A stretch of DNA of 64,000 nucleotides from Oryza sativa Japonica Group (GCF_034140825.1 NC_089042.1:24395001-24459000), one strand, 5' to 3'. Positions 20,165 to 31,487 are shown, counted from the first letter of the stretch. Numbers and translations are program-made. The notes: generated by a model not told the origin, from the sequence alone.

Positions 20165-22312
20165 ATGTCTGTTGAGGCGGTGAAGCAGATTGTGCCTGCA
20201 CACCTGGTTAAACCTGCTGTTGATCCTGTTCATGCAAAGGCGAGCAAGGCCGGAAAAGATGGCAGGTCAGACCTTATTGCTAAGGAGATTTTAGAGGAGC
20301 AAAAGCCGGCTCATCGGCGGCAAGAGTCTTCTGAATCTATATTGGACAAGGGTCCTTCTAACGTTGGTTCAGACTCTGGTGTCTTGGATGTGCCACTAAC
20401 CCCAAAAGGAGACTCTGGGGAGCTGAAAGAAATCCAAGGCTTGGATTGCAACGGGAATCAGGAGAAGAAGACGGCGCAAAAGAGCAGCACTAGCGAGAGC
20501 TTTGCTTCTGCTAAAGTTAGCGACGGGACGAATGGTCTGAGGAAGACATGTGGAAGTGGCAAGGTCAGTGATACAGCTGATTCTACTGAGAGTGGGAAGA
20601 GCAGCATGTGCCGTCCGAGCACGAGCAGCAACGTCAGTGATGAGAGCTCGTGCAGCAGCCTGAGCAGCAGCACAACGAAGCCGCACAAAGGGAGTGATTC
20701 AAGGTGGGAAGCAATCCGGATGATCAGGTCCAAGGATGGTATTCTAGGTTTGAGCCATTTTAGATTGCTCAAGAAATTGGGCTGTGGTGATATTGGTAGC
20801 GTCTACCTCTCTGAATTGAGTGGTACAAGGAGTTACTTTGCAATGAAGGTCATGGACAAGGGGTCTCTAGCAAGTCGGAAGAAGCTGCTTCGAGCGCAAA
20901 CAGAGCGGGAGATCCTGCAATCTCTGGATCATCCATTTCTGCCAACACTGTATACCCACTTCGAGACAGATAAGTTCTCATGCTTGGTTATGGAGTTCTG
21001 CCCAGGAGGGGACCTGCACACTCTTCGACAAAGGCAGCCTGGAAAGCATTTCTCAGAGCAAGCAGCAAAGTATGTGACAACTACTCAAATTCCATTCATT
21101 ATCAGATATAACACATACCATTTTGTCTTTGAGGTTTACAAGTATGATCATACATATAATTTATGTTCCCATCATTTCCATTTTGTGGTATCACTGCATT
21201 TATACATTCTTTTGCATGAATCCCCTTTAAATACCAGTCATAAGGCCCATAACTTCTATTGTACTATGTGACTAGAATCCTGTAATCTACAACCACTGCT
21301 TTAATATAGTTTAGAACTTTGTAAGTGCTCATGATCAATTGTTGTTTGCTAACTCATTAATTCTTTTTGGCGTCTTGAAAGGCATGGATGACTCTTCTCA
21401 TTGAAACTTTTGGTGATCTCTTGGTATTTCAGGTTCTATGTGGCAGAGGTTCTTCTTGCATTAGAATACCTGCATATGCTTGGGATTATATACCGTGATC
21501 TGAAACCAGAAAATGTCCTTGTCCGGGAGGATGGGCACATAATGCTGTCTGATTTTGATCTCTCCCTTCGTTGTGCTGTAAGCCCTACTGTTGTCAAGTC
21601 CGCGAATCCTGGACCAGATGCGTTGCAGAGGAACAATCAAGCTTATTGTGTCCAGCCTGCCTGTATTCAGCCATCCTGCATCCAGCCATCATGTGTAGCT
21701 CCAACAACCTGCTTTGGTCCCCGTTTTTTCTCCTCCAAGTCTAAGTCCAAGTCCAAGAAGGAGAAGAAATCAAAGCCTGAGGTTGTCAACCAAATTAGCC
21801 CACTGCCGGAGCTCATCGCTGAGCCGACTGATGCTCGGTCCATGTCCTTTGTTGGCACTCATGAGTACTTGGCACCAGAAATCATCAAGGGAGAGGGTCA
21901 CGGCAGTGCTGTGGATTGGTGGACCTTTGGCATATTCCTGTATGAACTCTTGTTCGGTAAGACCCCTTTCAAGGGATCAGGAAACCGGGCTACACTCTTC
22001 AATGTTGTTGGCCAGCCCCTGCGGTTCCCGGAATCCCCAATGGTGAGCTTCTCAGCCAGGGACCTGATAAGAGGATTGCTGGTCAAGGACCCGCAGCACC
22101 GTCTTGCCTACAAGCGTGGGGCGACGGAGATAAAGCAGCATCCATTCTTTGAGGGCGTGAATTGGGCGCTCATACGATGTGCAAGCCCTCCTGAGATACC
22201 CAAGCCAGTTGAGCTCGAGCGCCCACCAAAGCCAGCACCAGCTACTGAGAAGGTTGCCCCGGCTGCCAACCAGAAGGGCTCAGACAATTATCTAGAGTTC
22301 GAGTTCTTCTAG
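20165..22312 (+). CDS. AGCVIII protein kinase, D6PK-like subgroup
   Basis: Exons 20165-21069 and 21433-22312 give 594 aa. The N-terminal ~195 residues are Ser-rich and unstructured. The kinase domain starts near residue 199: glycine loop GCGDIG, catalytic lysine in FAMKVMDK (about K228), YRDLKPEN (about D324), then DFD instead of DFG (about D342), the hallmark of plant AGCVIII kinases. The usual insertion before the activation loop holds CxxP repeats ([20 protein letters not shown]) and a polybasic run ([14 protein letters not shown]). The activation segment is [14 protein letters not shown]. It ends in FEFF, an FxxF hydrophobic motif as used for PDK1 docking. Relatives phosphorylate PIN auxin efflux carriers at the plasma membrane; in Arabidopsis D6PK the basic and Cys motifs act in membrane attachment. 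The substrate here is inferred from family. The start is the first ATG fitting the frame. Confidence 0.93.
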
Positions 22313-22658
22313 GTTTGCTTTCCTTTGTGTTTCTGAACAGGGTTGGTGCATGCAAGCTGATGTATGAAAGGATGGCTTAGAAATATTTTGTTTAGGTTAT
22401 TAGATGTATTCCGAGCAACCTTTATTTTTCATTGAAGTGCTTATGATCTAATCCGTCCTTCGCATGTTGTAATTTTTAATTAAATCTAGTGATGATGCTT
22501 GAAAGGATGTGGTACCCTGTTTCACCTGGCACTATTAATTCCAGTTTTGCTTCAGAATAATTGCATGTTTGCAACTGAAGCTTCTTTGCTGTATCATGTG
22601 TGGTAGAGGGGTACTGCCGTAGAACTACACAATTGTGAACACAATGATTATTTTTGCC

Positions 22659-24003
22659 CATGTGAATAGAATTTGTGAATGAAAAACCTGTAACTATGCA
22701 CTATAAATTTTGCGAGCGAATTACATGTACTAGCAAGTTAGCTTATTGCAGATTTTAACTCCAAATTGGTACAGTGTTGCAGCACTCTCCTTAGCACAGC
22801 TTCATTTGCCCATGCGAAGGATATGTAAAAGTGAGTATATCAAATGTATAGACCATGAAGGTTACTCAAATCAGGCATGAAAAATCAAGCACTGCATGAT
22901 CCAAGTGCCATCTCGCAAAATTCAAACGACAAATTTAATCACGAATAAGAGAGAGAGAACTTTCAATGCATCAAACCATGCACTGATAGTAGAAGTGTAC
23001 ATGCGCATATTCAGTATTATTTTGCCTGCTGGCTTCAATTGAACTATAAAGGTAATTCAGAACAGGGAATTTTTCTGGTTCCTATAGTACCTGAACTATG
23101 TTTTATTACATGAAATTCCTACTGAATTCCAAACGTTTCTAAAGAAGACCGAATCAGGTATCAACTTCAAATTTTGCAGCACTTTTGTGAATAGAATTTA
23201 TGAACGAAAAACCATCCATGTGAATAGAATTTGTGAATGAAAAACCTGTAACTATGCAATAGCACTTTTGTGAGTGAATTGCATGTACTAGCAGGTTGGC
23301 TTATTGCAGATTTTAACTGAAACTGGTACAATGTTGCAACACTCTTAGCACAGCTTCATTGCAAATGATGAAAGGTATGTAGAAGTGAGTATATCAAATA
23401 TAGACCATGAAGATTACTCAAATCAGGCATGAAAAATCAACCAATGTATAATGATACCACGTGCCATCTCGCAAAATTCAAACTCCAAATTTGATCACAC
23501 ACAAGAGGAGAAAAGAACTTCCAATACACAACTGATACTAGATGTGCATATTCGGTTTTATTATGCCTGCTAAGGTTCAAATGAACAATAAAGGTAATTC
23601 AGAACAGGGAATTTAAGAGGTACTAATTCAGAACCAGAGAATTTCTCTGGTTCCTACAGGAAATGAACTCTACTTTATTACTCCCTCCGTCCAAAAAAAA
23701 AAAAGACAAACCATGGTTTCTGTGTCTAGAGTTTTACCGTCCGTCTTATTTAAAAAAATTATAAAAAATATTAAAAAGACAAGTCACGCATAAAATACTA
23801 ATCATGTTTTATCATCTAACAACAATGAAAATACGAATTATAAAAATTTTTTATATAAAACGGACAGTTAAAGTTGGACATGGAAACCCAGGTTTTGCCT
23901 TTTTTTGGGACAGAGGGAGTACATGTGATCCCTACTGAATTCCAAACATTTCCAAAAGGAGCCCGAATCAAGTATCAACTTCAAATTTTGCAGCAAAACA
24001 TGT
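22659..24003. repeat. Tandem direct duplication of F-box 3' flank (about 560-bp unit)
   Basis: Unit one, 22659-23210, begins CATGTGAATAGAATTTGTG. Unit two starts with the same words at about 23217. Matching blocks include the GCTTATTGCAGATTTTAAC segment, GTGCCATCTCGCAAAATTC, GGTAATTCAGAACAGGGAA and TATCAACTTCAAATTTTGCAG. Unit two is longer because a MITE sits in it. A third, diverged copy of the distal part lies at about 30570-30720 next to the second F-box copy, so this is F-box flank. Confidence 0.8.
23681..23919. mobile_element. Stowaway-type MITE with readable empty site
   Basis: CTCCCTCCGTCC at the left and GGGACAGAGGGAG at the right, with TA on each side. The sister flank near 23103 reads TTTTATTACATG where this one reads TTTATTA-element-TACATG, so the empty site and the TA duplication are directly visible. 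Confidence 0.85.
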
Positions 24004-24007
24004 AGGT

Positions 24008-24242
24008 GTGTTTGCAATCCTAGGTTCCCAATGTGCATAGCGTGTATGGAAAACAGAACGGTCCATTAGCGCGTGATTAATTAAGTATTAACTATTTTTT
24101 TTTAAAAAAATGGATCAACATGATTTTTTTTTAAGTAACTTTCATATAGAAACTTTTTACGAAAAACGCACCGTTTAGCAGTTTGAAAAGCGTGCGCGCG
24201 GAATACAACGAAGAGGGGTTGGTGACTCAGGATTGCAAACAC
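24008..24242. mobile_element. MITE with perfect 14-bp inverted ends, next to the F-box stop codon
   Basis: GTGTTTGCAATCCT at the left is exactly inverted at the right (AGGATTGCAAACAC). The interior resembles 36366-36603 (AAAGTTTCTATATGAAAG-like core), so the two may be one family. It lies 11 bp beyond the F-box stop codon. The second F-box copy lacks it: there GCAGCAGACTAG runs straight into the coding end. Confidence 0.75.
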
Positions 24243-24253
24243 AGTAAAAGGGA

Positions 24254-25855
24254 TCAGTAAAACTGATCTAAATCCGCGATACCGTGGTGCAACTCGCTGG
24301 GGAGCTTCCGCATGACGCCGACCAAGAACTCCATGAAGCAGACGGTGTGCAGGGTCGCTTTCTGACCTTTCCGCTCGTGCGCCTCGCTCACGGGCTTCAC
24401 GGCGGCGAGCACATCCGCCGCCACGTCGCGGCGCCGCCGCTCGTCCTGGCTCGCCTCGCCCGCGATGCTCGCCGGCGACACGAGCGTCGGCTTGTAGCCC
24501 CAGCAGATTCGGTAGTCGCTCTTCTCCGGCGACGCGTGAGGCGGCGAGTTCAGGTGGAACACCTCCCCCGTCGCGTCGTCGTAGAGGAAGATGGAGCTCT
24601 CGTCGTGGGCCTGCAGGGCGATGAGCAGCGCGCCGCCGCAGTCCCAGACGCCGGCGACCGTCGCCGGCCAGTACCAGTCGTTGCGGAACGCGCACCGCCG
24701 CTCCCACCGGCGTTCGGTCGTGATGAGCAGCCACACGGCGTTGGTTTCCCTGTCGCCGTCGTCGACAGTCGCCACGCACACGCGCCCGGACATCTCCATG
24801 AGATACGATTTGAGGTGCGACCGCGGCTTGCCACCGGCGACGCGCTCGCCGGGCAAGGCGATGGAGGCGATGGTCTCGTCGTCGACGTCGAAGGCGAGGA
24901 CCGTCTCCTTGTCGGCGTTGAGGAGGTACACCGTGCCGTCCATGTAAAGCGAGCGGCAGTGGATCATGTCGCCGTCCAGCCCGGCGAGCACCGTTCGCGG
25001 CTGCTCCGCCGCGCCGCCGCCGAGCGAGTAAACAACCAACTCGTCAGCTCGCCATAGGTAGTAAGGTGCACCGGGAACGCGTGCTATGCCGCCATTGCTG
25101 AGTCTTTTGAAGTTGGCGACGCTCTTGTGCTTGCAAAGCAGTAGCTTGTAGGTTCTTGTCCTTGGGCCGTAGCCGAAGCCCGAGATGTGATACTTCGTGT
25201 CATTGTCCGGCGAGGAAGGGACGACGGAGACTTTCCTCTCGCCGTCGGCGATAGCCGGGTTCAGGAGGAAGCCGACGGAGGGCTCCTTGTCGGCGAGGAG
25301 TACGACGCCGTTGCACGTGCCGACGTACTTGTGGTTGTCGTACTTCTGGCCGGCGAGCGCTCGCATCGGGTTGGTACCGCCTCGACGGCCGGCAGCGGCG
25401 GCGGCGCCGGCGACGTGGAAGCCATGGTAACTCAACGAGCGGTGCGGCGCCGCGTCGTAGCTCGACTGCGAGGCGAAGGCCCCGGTCGAGAAGCCGCGGG
25501 CGGCTCGCTGGTGCGCCCATCTCTCGAGGGAGTCGACGCGGCCGGCGGTGTCGCGGTGGGCGACGACGTCCGCGGTGGCGACGTAGGCGACGTGCGGGCG
25601 CGGCAGGGGCGCGCCGTGGCGGCAGTGGAGGCGGCGGAACTCCTCGCCGGTGATCAGGCGGCGATGGCGCCTCGACAGCGCCATGGACGCGACGGCGTCG
25701 CGGGCCGGCAGGCGGGCGAAGATGTTGCGGACGACGTCGTCGCAGACGCTGCCGCCCTCCGACGACGACGACGAGTCCGCGCGCGCCGCGGCGGTCGTGG
25801 TCTCTCCATCCGCGACGGCGACGGCGGCGGCGGCGGCTTCTCTCTTCCTCTTCAT
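24254..25855 (-). CDS. F-box protein, intact copy
   Basis: 533 aa, single exon. After an Ala/Ser-rich lead (MKRKREAAAA), residues about 35-80 form an F-box (DDVVRNIFARLPARDAVASMALSRRHRRLI), expected to bind SKP1 and place the protein in an SCF ubiquitin ligase. The C-terminal ~400 residues are a beta-rich F-box-associated domain with plant-type words such as YVGTCNGVVLLAD, LLNPAI and GFGYGPRTRTYKLL. The target is unknown. The start at 25855 is chosen over the longer open frame (to 26008) because a TATA box lies at 25921-25927 and MKRKRE is shared with the second copy at 34139. GC-rich, as usual for grass single-exon genes. A broken duplicate lies at 30723-34139. Confidence 0.9.
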   Translation of the reverse strand: MKRKREAAAAAVAVADGETTTAAARADSSSSSEGGSVCDDVVRNIFARLPARDAVASMALSRRHRRLITGEEFRRLHCRHGAPLPRPHVAYVATADVVAHRDTAGRVDSLERWAHQRAARGFSTGAFASQSSYDAAPHRSLSYHGFHVAGAAAAAGRRGGTNPMRALAGQKYDNHKYVGTCNGVVLLADKEPSVGFLLNPAIADGERKVSVVPSSPDNDTKYHISGFGYGPRTRTYKLLLCKHKSVANFKRLSNGGIARVPGAPYYLWRADELVVYSLGGGAAEQPRTVLAGLDGDMIHCRSLYMDGTVYLLNADKETVLAFDVDDETIASIALPGERVAGGKPRSHLKSYLMEMSGRVCVATVDDGDRETNAVWLLITTERRWERRCAFRNDWYWPATVAGVWDCGGALLIALQAHDESSIFLYDDATGEVFHLNSPPHASPEKSDYRICWGYKPTLVSPASIAGEASQDERRRRDVAADVLAAVKPVSEAHERKGQKATLHTVCFMEFLVGVMRKLPSELHHGIADLDQFY

Positions 25856-25920
25856 CGCTGCCCACGCGCCGGGATGAGCGGCGCTGATTTTGTGAGGAGA
25901 CGTAAAACCGGCCAGGTACG

Positions 25921-25927
25921 TATATAG
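25921..25927 (-). promoter_or_regulatory. TATA box of the F-box gene
   Basis: CTATATA on the minus strand, about 66 bp upstream of the ATG at 25855. It argues against the longer in-frame start at 26008. Confidence 0.55.
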
Positions 25928-28146
25928 GTCCGGATCGGGATCGATGCGTAACGGCCGATGCCGTTGAGACGCTGACATGTGGACCCCGCGTTGATATTGG
26001 GCCCACATATCGGTGACTCAATGGCCACTTCTGCCCGTAAGGCCGAGCGGAACGCGGACGAAAGCGTAATCCTGAACCAACACGCCGCGTACGATCGATC
26101 GGAGGCAACGCCTTGCACGGGAGGACGATCGGACGAAGCCGCGCGCGTGGATTAACGAGGGCGCGGGCGGAAACTATTTTAACATGTCATCTTATAAAAA
26201 AATTAAAAAAATATATAAACAAGATAGATGGATATGTAATATATCAATCTATAAACATACAAGTTAAATGACGTGACCATCAAATATATGCATATAACTA
26301 GACATGAGAAATATAAAACATTGTCAAAGAATACATCGGATGAATAGATGATTTACAAGATATCAAAGTCCAATAAGTTTTGGAATCCAATTCGACCTCC
26401 GGAGATAGCATTAACTTCAAACGGATCTAGCGCCTTCATGCCAACTCTGATTTAGGTGATCTTGGACTTCGTGGAAAGCTTATCTCGCTACCTTTCAAAC
26501 GCATCTGGTCTTATGTCCAAATTCATCTCGAGTCAATGGGAATCGCTAAAATAAGACAGTGCTGTTGCTGAAACCGAACTTGGGCCTTGGGCCTTGTAAT
26601 AGACTAGGCCCATCTCGAAAGTGTCTCCCTCCACCTCCACGAATTAGCACTTAACCCTAGCTTTATTTTCGTCTATAAATAGCTTTATACATCCTAAAAA
26701 ACAATTGGGTTTTGTTTAGTTGAATTTTGCCAAGTGTCATTCACCTTGTCTCTAGTCCTCACTCGATTAGTCGGCAACTATTTATTCAGAGCCCCCAATA
26801 GTTATGTGTTGATTTGCCAGGTCGATTAGATCTACCACTTCAATCGCAACTATTCCTTTGTGCTTAATCACCTATTCGCAATATTTAGATTGCATCTTAT
26901 CTTGTTCTTACAGTGTTATCTCATTTGCATTGTAGGTATCATCAACCGCGCGTCACGGTTGGTACGACATTGTTTGTGGTGTAGCGATTGCACGTCATCC
27001 TGGACTTGTTCTAGTTGGTAGCCACGTCGCAAATGTCGCACTCGATCAAAGCGAGAGTTATCCCCTCACCAGAAGATCGGGCCACGAGAGAGAGCGTCAT
27101 CATTAAAATTCAATTTCTACAAATTGTAACAAACAAAACCCAAATTACTATATGTATATTTACAATTAAATTTGTTATTTTTGTTACAACTTGTAGAAGT
27201 TGAATTTGAACTTGCATGATTGTGAAGTGATATATTACATATTGATCTATCTTGTCAATTTTTTTTGAAAAAAATTTCGTAACCATCTAGTTGACATGCA
27301 ATAAACGGGTGGACGTCCACTCGAGCTATTAGAATCCATCTCCGGGTGTGGGTCTGTTGCACGTACAGGTGGGCAATGAAATCCGATCGCGAGAAAAAAA
27401 AAGGAGCACGCGAAAGACGTAGGCACGGATGGTGGTAGGCAGAAAAACGGCAAACCAAAAAGACTGAGACCAAGTAATTCAGTCCTAGGCAGTGAATTCT
27501 TTGGACAATTCGGTTAGTCTCCTCGGTAAAAATAAAAACTGAATTAATAAAAAAAAATCTAAATGCAACGTATAATCCATTAAATTCAATAGGATTAAAT
27601 TGTAATTTTCACATTCCCACTCCTTCCTTCTAGGCATGTAACACAATAAAGTTCTTTACTCAAACGTGCTTGCGATTTTCTTTTTGTTGAAATTCTATAT
27701 GATTTCTTTGCATATATGAAACTGGTACTGATTTCGGTTAAGACCGAGACCGAATAAGAAGTTACTTTGTGCCGTGTTCATAGCACTTGTACTGCCAATA
27801 AGAAGTTACTAGTGACTGGACTCACATACTTGGAACTGGTTGGCTTCAGCAAAGCATGACACCTCACCAATGCATGCTTGGTGGAAATTTGGGGCTTTTA
27901 CTTGCTTATTATAAATTTCAGCCAACAAGCATGACACCTAACCGACTCGGAATCAGCACCGCCGCCGTACGTGCAAACTCCGACTCCGATTCGAAGTCGG
28001 TTCTCCGCTTGCCTACATATCCCCTGCCCCTCCTCTCCTCCACTCACTGCGCCTCCCAAAGTGTTCGATCGATTGCCTCAACCACCCGCTCACTGCGCAG
28101 GCGACCTGTTCGATCAATTGCCTAGACCAGTCAACCACCGCTCACC
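25928..28146. other. Intergenic between F-box gene and IFRD gene
   Basis: Holds the F-box upstream region to about 26160, a retroelement-like segment (26340-27060, listed separately), then AT-rich sequence. No gene recognised. The short 27960-28146 part, rich in CTCC and CCGCC, is the probable IFRD 5' leader. Confidence 0.5.
26340..27060 (+). mobile_element. Possible LTR-retroelement LTR remnant
   Basis: The segment reads like a grass Ty3/gypsy-type LTR: a GACCTCCGGAGATAGCATT stretch, ...GGGCCTTGGGCC..., then CTATAAATAG at about 26674 acting as a TATA box, followed by a leader-like region. Ends and target duplication could not be fixed and no coding part adjoins it, so it is an old solo or partial copy if the reading is right. 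Confidence 0.35.
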
Positions 28147-29457
28147 ATGGTACTGGGGAAATCCATTCGCCGCTCTAACGGCCACGCCTCGTCGTCGTCG
28201 TCCATACTGGACGGCGATGACACCAGCAGCGCTAGCGGTGGCGGCATGAGCATCTACTACCAGAAGATTAATCAGAGAGTCGCCGTTCTCGAGAAGGTCG
28301 CCGTCTCCGTGCACGAGAGCCGGGCGTCCACGCGGGAGGCGGCGCTGGCGTCGCTCGTCGGCGCGCTCGAGGGCTTCGTCCCCGCCCACTTCATCGGGTG
28401 GCACCTACGCGGTGAGATCGTTCGCGGCTGCTGCGCCTCCATCAAGAAGGGAGCCGCCGCCAAGGAGGCCCGCCTCGCGCTCCGCGCCGTCGCGCTGCTC
28501 GCCGTCACGCTCGGCCCGGGCTCCAAGAGGAGGATCTTGCCGGCGGAGACGTACAACCCGCTCGAACCCGGCCCTGGCTCGAAGAAGATCATGGCGGAGA
28601 CGTTCCCGCTCGTCTCCCGGATCCTCGAGGTGTCAACCGACGCGCCCCTGGTGATCGCCGCGCTCGAGTCCCTCGCCGTCGTCGCGTTCGTCGACGTCGC
28701 CGCGGAGAACATGGACGACACGGAGGCGTGCATGAAGGCGCTGTGGGGGCTGATCCGCCCAAGCACGGGGCCCAAGGTCGCCGGCGTGGCGAGGAAGACG
28801 AGCCCTCATGTCCTGGCCGCCGCCGTGTCGGCGTGGACGCTCGTGCTGACCACCACCGACGGCTGGAAGAAGAAGAAGGCGGCGGCGTCCTCTCCCGCCG
28901 CGTGGCGCGACACGGCGGCGCACCTCGCCTCGCTCCTCCACTCCGACAGCCGCGCCGTCCGAATGGCCGCCGGCGAGGCTCTCGCCGTCACCATCGAGAT
29001 GAAGCTCCTGACCCGGGACAGCAACGGCGCCCTCATCTCCGGCGTGGCGGCCAGAGCGTCCGAGCTCGCCAACGAAGCCGCCGGAGCGGGCGTCGGCAAG
29101 GCCAACTTCGTCGAGCAGAAGGAGCTCTTCAATAGCATCACGACGTTCCTCGCCGGCGGCAAGGCACCGGCGAGCTCGGTGCGCGCGTCGTCGTCCCACC
29201 ACGGGCGGCTGACGGCGTCGACATGGACGGACATTGTCCGGCTCAACTTCCTCCGGCGATTCCTCGGCGGCGGGTTCCTGCCGCACCTCCAGGGGAAGGT
29301 GCTGATGGGGGAGGAGGCGCCGCTGATAGGGCAGGTGTTCGTCGTCAAGGAGGACGACATGGCCATGGATCACAAGAAGAAGGTGGAGAAGCAGAGGACG
29401 CTCAACAGGGAGCGCTCCATTGTCTCTGACCTCAAGCATGGATCTTCTCATGTATGA
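28147..29457 (+). CDS. IFRD (interferon-related developmental regulator) family protein
   Basis: 436 aa, single exon. After a Ser-rich start, residues about 40-340 match the IFRD fold of helical repeats: EKVAVSVHESRASTREAALASL (the family's E-K-R-x-STRE-x-AL signature), then SIKKGAAAKEARLALRAVALLAVTLG, one of the most conserved IFRD words, and later EALAVTIEMKLL. The C-terminal part (WTDIVRLNFLRRFLGGGFLPHLQ) fits the IFRD C-terminal region. Animal relatives (IFRD1/2, TIS7) act as transcriptional co-regulators and bind inactive ribosomes; the plant role is poorly known and is not shown here. GC-rich throughout. The start is the only good ATG, and the length is typical of plant members. Confidence 0.9.
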   Translation: MVLGKSIRRSNGHASSSSSILDGDDTSSASGGGMSIYYQKINQRVAVLEKVAVSVHESRASTREAALASLVGALEGFVPAHFIGWHLRGEIVRGCCASIKKGAAAKEARLALRAVALLAVTLGPGSKRRILPAETYNPLEPGPGSKKIMAETFPLVSRILEVSTDAPLVIAALESLAVVAFVDVAAENMDDTEACMKALWGLIRPSTGPKVAGVARKTSPHVLAAAVSAWTLVLTTTDGWKKKKAAASSPAAWRDTAAHLASLLHSDSRAVRMAAGEALAVTIEMKLLTRDSNGALISGVAARASELANEAAGAGVGKANFVEQKELFNSITTFLAGGKAPASSVRASSSHHGRLTASTWTDIVRLNFLRRFLGGGFLPHLQGKVLMGEEAPLIGQVFVVKEDDMAMDHKKKVEKQRTLNRERSIVSDLKHGSSHV

Positions 29458-30722
29458 AAACTAGGAAAGGAATTTTGGGCAAAGCTGAGTCAGTGCATGT
29501 AAAGTTATGTACAAAACGATTTATGTTTGAGAATAAATTGGGCCAATTATAGAATTATGTAAGATAGTAAGGTGTGGCTAGTCATTGCTGGATTTTATTC
29601 CAGTTTTCTTGTGGGCCCATATTTAACCTAGGATTATCTTAAAATAAGGGATTAGCTATATTTATGGCGCCATATTTTTCATCAAAAAATAGTCGGCATG
29701 TATTTACATTGTAAGTCCCTAAATTACATATGTAATTTTAGTGTATTTACAATGTAAGTCCTAGAATTACATATGTAAATACTAAAATTACATACTAATT
29801 ACATATGCAAGTGGTGTATAAGTGTGGTGTAACTTATATAAGAGAAGGTATCAGTGCAACGTTCAACGCTGATCAACAAAGAAGATTAGGGCTTGCTGTA
29901 ATGCCGCCGTGCGTGAAAACATCCAACGACTAGCGAATACTCACGGAGCAATCGTACGGCCAGCGACACCGACTAAAATCAGCCCAAAAAACTGGCGACA
30001 TATTTTTAGCAATTCCGTAAGATAATGCCTCAAGTTATTTTTTAAAAAGCATATTGTAATATAATAATAGTAGTGCAATTTAATGTAACTACTATAACTA
30101 CGTTCTAACTTTTATATAATAACTTATATAATAATAAGTGAGATTAAAAACAATATAATTTTGGTGTAATTACACTATAAGATACAATTTAAAGTTTTTC
30201 GTCTAAAAAATTTACGACAATTTCTTTAGCAATTTCTATCTTCAAGATGGATCAGCATGGCCGATCAACCTAAAAAAATCTATTGAAGACTCGAACCATG
30301 GCCGGATCAACCGCTGAATCCTATAGTAACCCCAAACAACCTCTAAGAAACACAATGTAAACTTCATCATCATCTGGTCAAGAACACGGGAGTATGGTAT
30401 GATGCTTCCAAGCAGTCTGAACCTGTATACACTAAAAAACCAGCATGCCGATTGGCACGCCAGCAATTTATAGACCGTGTGTATTAGCATGATACTCAAT
30501 TTTGATTATACATGAAAGAAAAGGAAGAGTATAACTTCCAATTAACGCATATACATTATACCCTGCAAAATTCATAAAACTGTACATGTGCACATTGAGT
30601 GTTATATATCATGCCTGCTTCAAATGAAACAATGCAATTCAGAACGAGGTAGATTTTTCCAATTCCTTTGAAAATTAAACAACTTAAATCAAGTATTAAT
30701 TGATTTCAGTTTATGCAGCAGA
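29458..30722. other. Intergenic, AT-rich
   Basis: IFRD 3' flank, a MITE-like fold-back (29631-30029) and the diverged third copy of the F-box 3' flank (about 30570-30720). No coding region recognised. Confidence 0.5.
29631..30029. mobile_element. Possible MITE-like fold-back
   Basis: GGATTATCTTA...TTATGGCGCC at the left is roughly inverted at the right (GGCGACATA...TAAGATAATGCC). Internal direct repeats of TTTACA(T/A)TGTAAGTCC occur at about 29703 and 29745. No clear target duplication. Confidence 0.35.
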
Positions 30723-31212
30723 CTAGTAAAACTGATCTAAACCCGCGATAACACGTCGCAAATTGCCGGGGAGCTTCCGCATGACACCGACCAAGAACTC
30801 CATGAAGCAGACGGTGTGCAGCGCCGCTTCCTGCCCTTTCCGCTTGTGCATCTCGTTCAGGGGCGTCACGGCGGCGAGCACATCCGCCGCGATGTCGCGG
30901 CACCGCTGCTTTTCCTGGTCGAACTCGCCGACGATGCTCGCCGGCGTCACGACCGTCGGCTTGTAACCCCAGCAGATCCGGTAGTCACTCTTCTCCGGCG
31001 ACGCGTCGGGCGGCGGGTTCAGCCGGGACACCTCGCCCGTCGCGTCGTCGTACATGAAGATGGAGCTCTCGTCGTCGGCCTGGATGACAATGAGCAGCGC
31101 GCCGCCGCAGTCCCAGACGCCGGCGACAGTCGCCGGCCAGCACCAGTCGTTGCGGAACGCGCACCGCCGCTTCCACCGGCGTTCGGTCGTGAGCAGCCAC
31201 ACGGCGATGAAT

Positions 31213-31487
31213 TTTTGGTCACAACATTGGCGCCCCTTAGCCTTGACCGGCCTCACACACGGGCACATACGGGACTCACACCCGTGGTCCCAAAACCGAA
31301 GCCTTGACCGGCCTCACACACGGGCACATACGGGACTCACACCCGTGGTCCCAAAACCGAGACATTGGCCCAACCGGGAGAAAGCCTTAGTACACCCCAA
31401 AAGCTAGCTCAAGAGGTGAGGGGCTCCCTCATTTTTAAGTTGGTTCAACTCCCCCTAGATAAGCAATGTGGGACTATTCCCAACAGC
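31213..31487 (-). mobile_element. Partial LTR-like repeat insertion with a 61-bp internal tandem repeat
   Basis: Absent from the intact F-box gene. On the minus strand it begins TGTTGGGAATAGTCCCACA, an LTR-like start. It contains two tandem copies of a 61-bp unit (31240-31300 and 31301-31361, beginning GCCTTGACCGGCCTCACAC). The insertion goes with loss of about 40 bp of target. No coding part and no clean target duplication; a solo or partial LTR is my best reading. Confidence 0.5.

Larger units (their letters stand above)
22313..24253. other. Intergenic, convergent 3' flanks of kinase and F-box gene
   Basis: The first ~300 bp is probable kinase 3' UTR. The rest is a direct duplication (22659-24003) plus two MITEs, all listed separately. 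No coding region recognised. Confidence 0.6.

Noticed and set aside
24284-25930. Long plus-strand frames over the intact F-box gene
   Set aside because: GC-rich coding sequence leaves the opposite strand open; the products are Arg/Val-rich and match nothing, while the minus strand codes for an F-box protein.
28633-29451. Antisense frame of about 270 codons over the IFRD gene
   Set aside because: Shadow of GC-rich coding sequence; Arg/Leu-rich without domains.
31240-31361. Two direct repeats considered as a CRISPR-like or satellite array
   Set aside because: Only two abutting 61-bp units with no spacers, inside a retroelement-like fragment in plant DNA.
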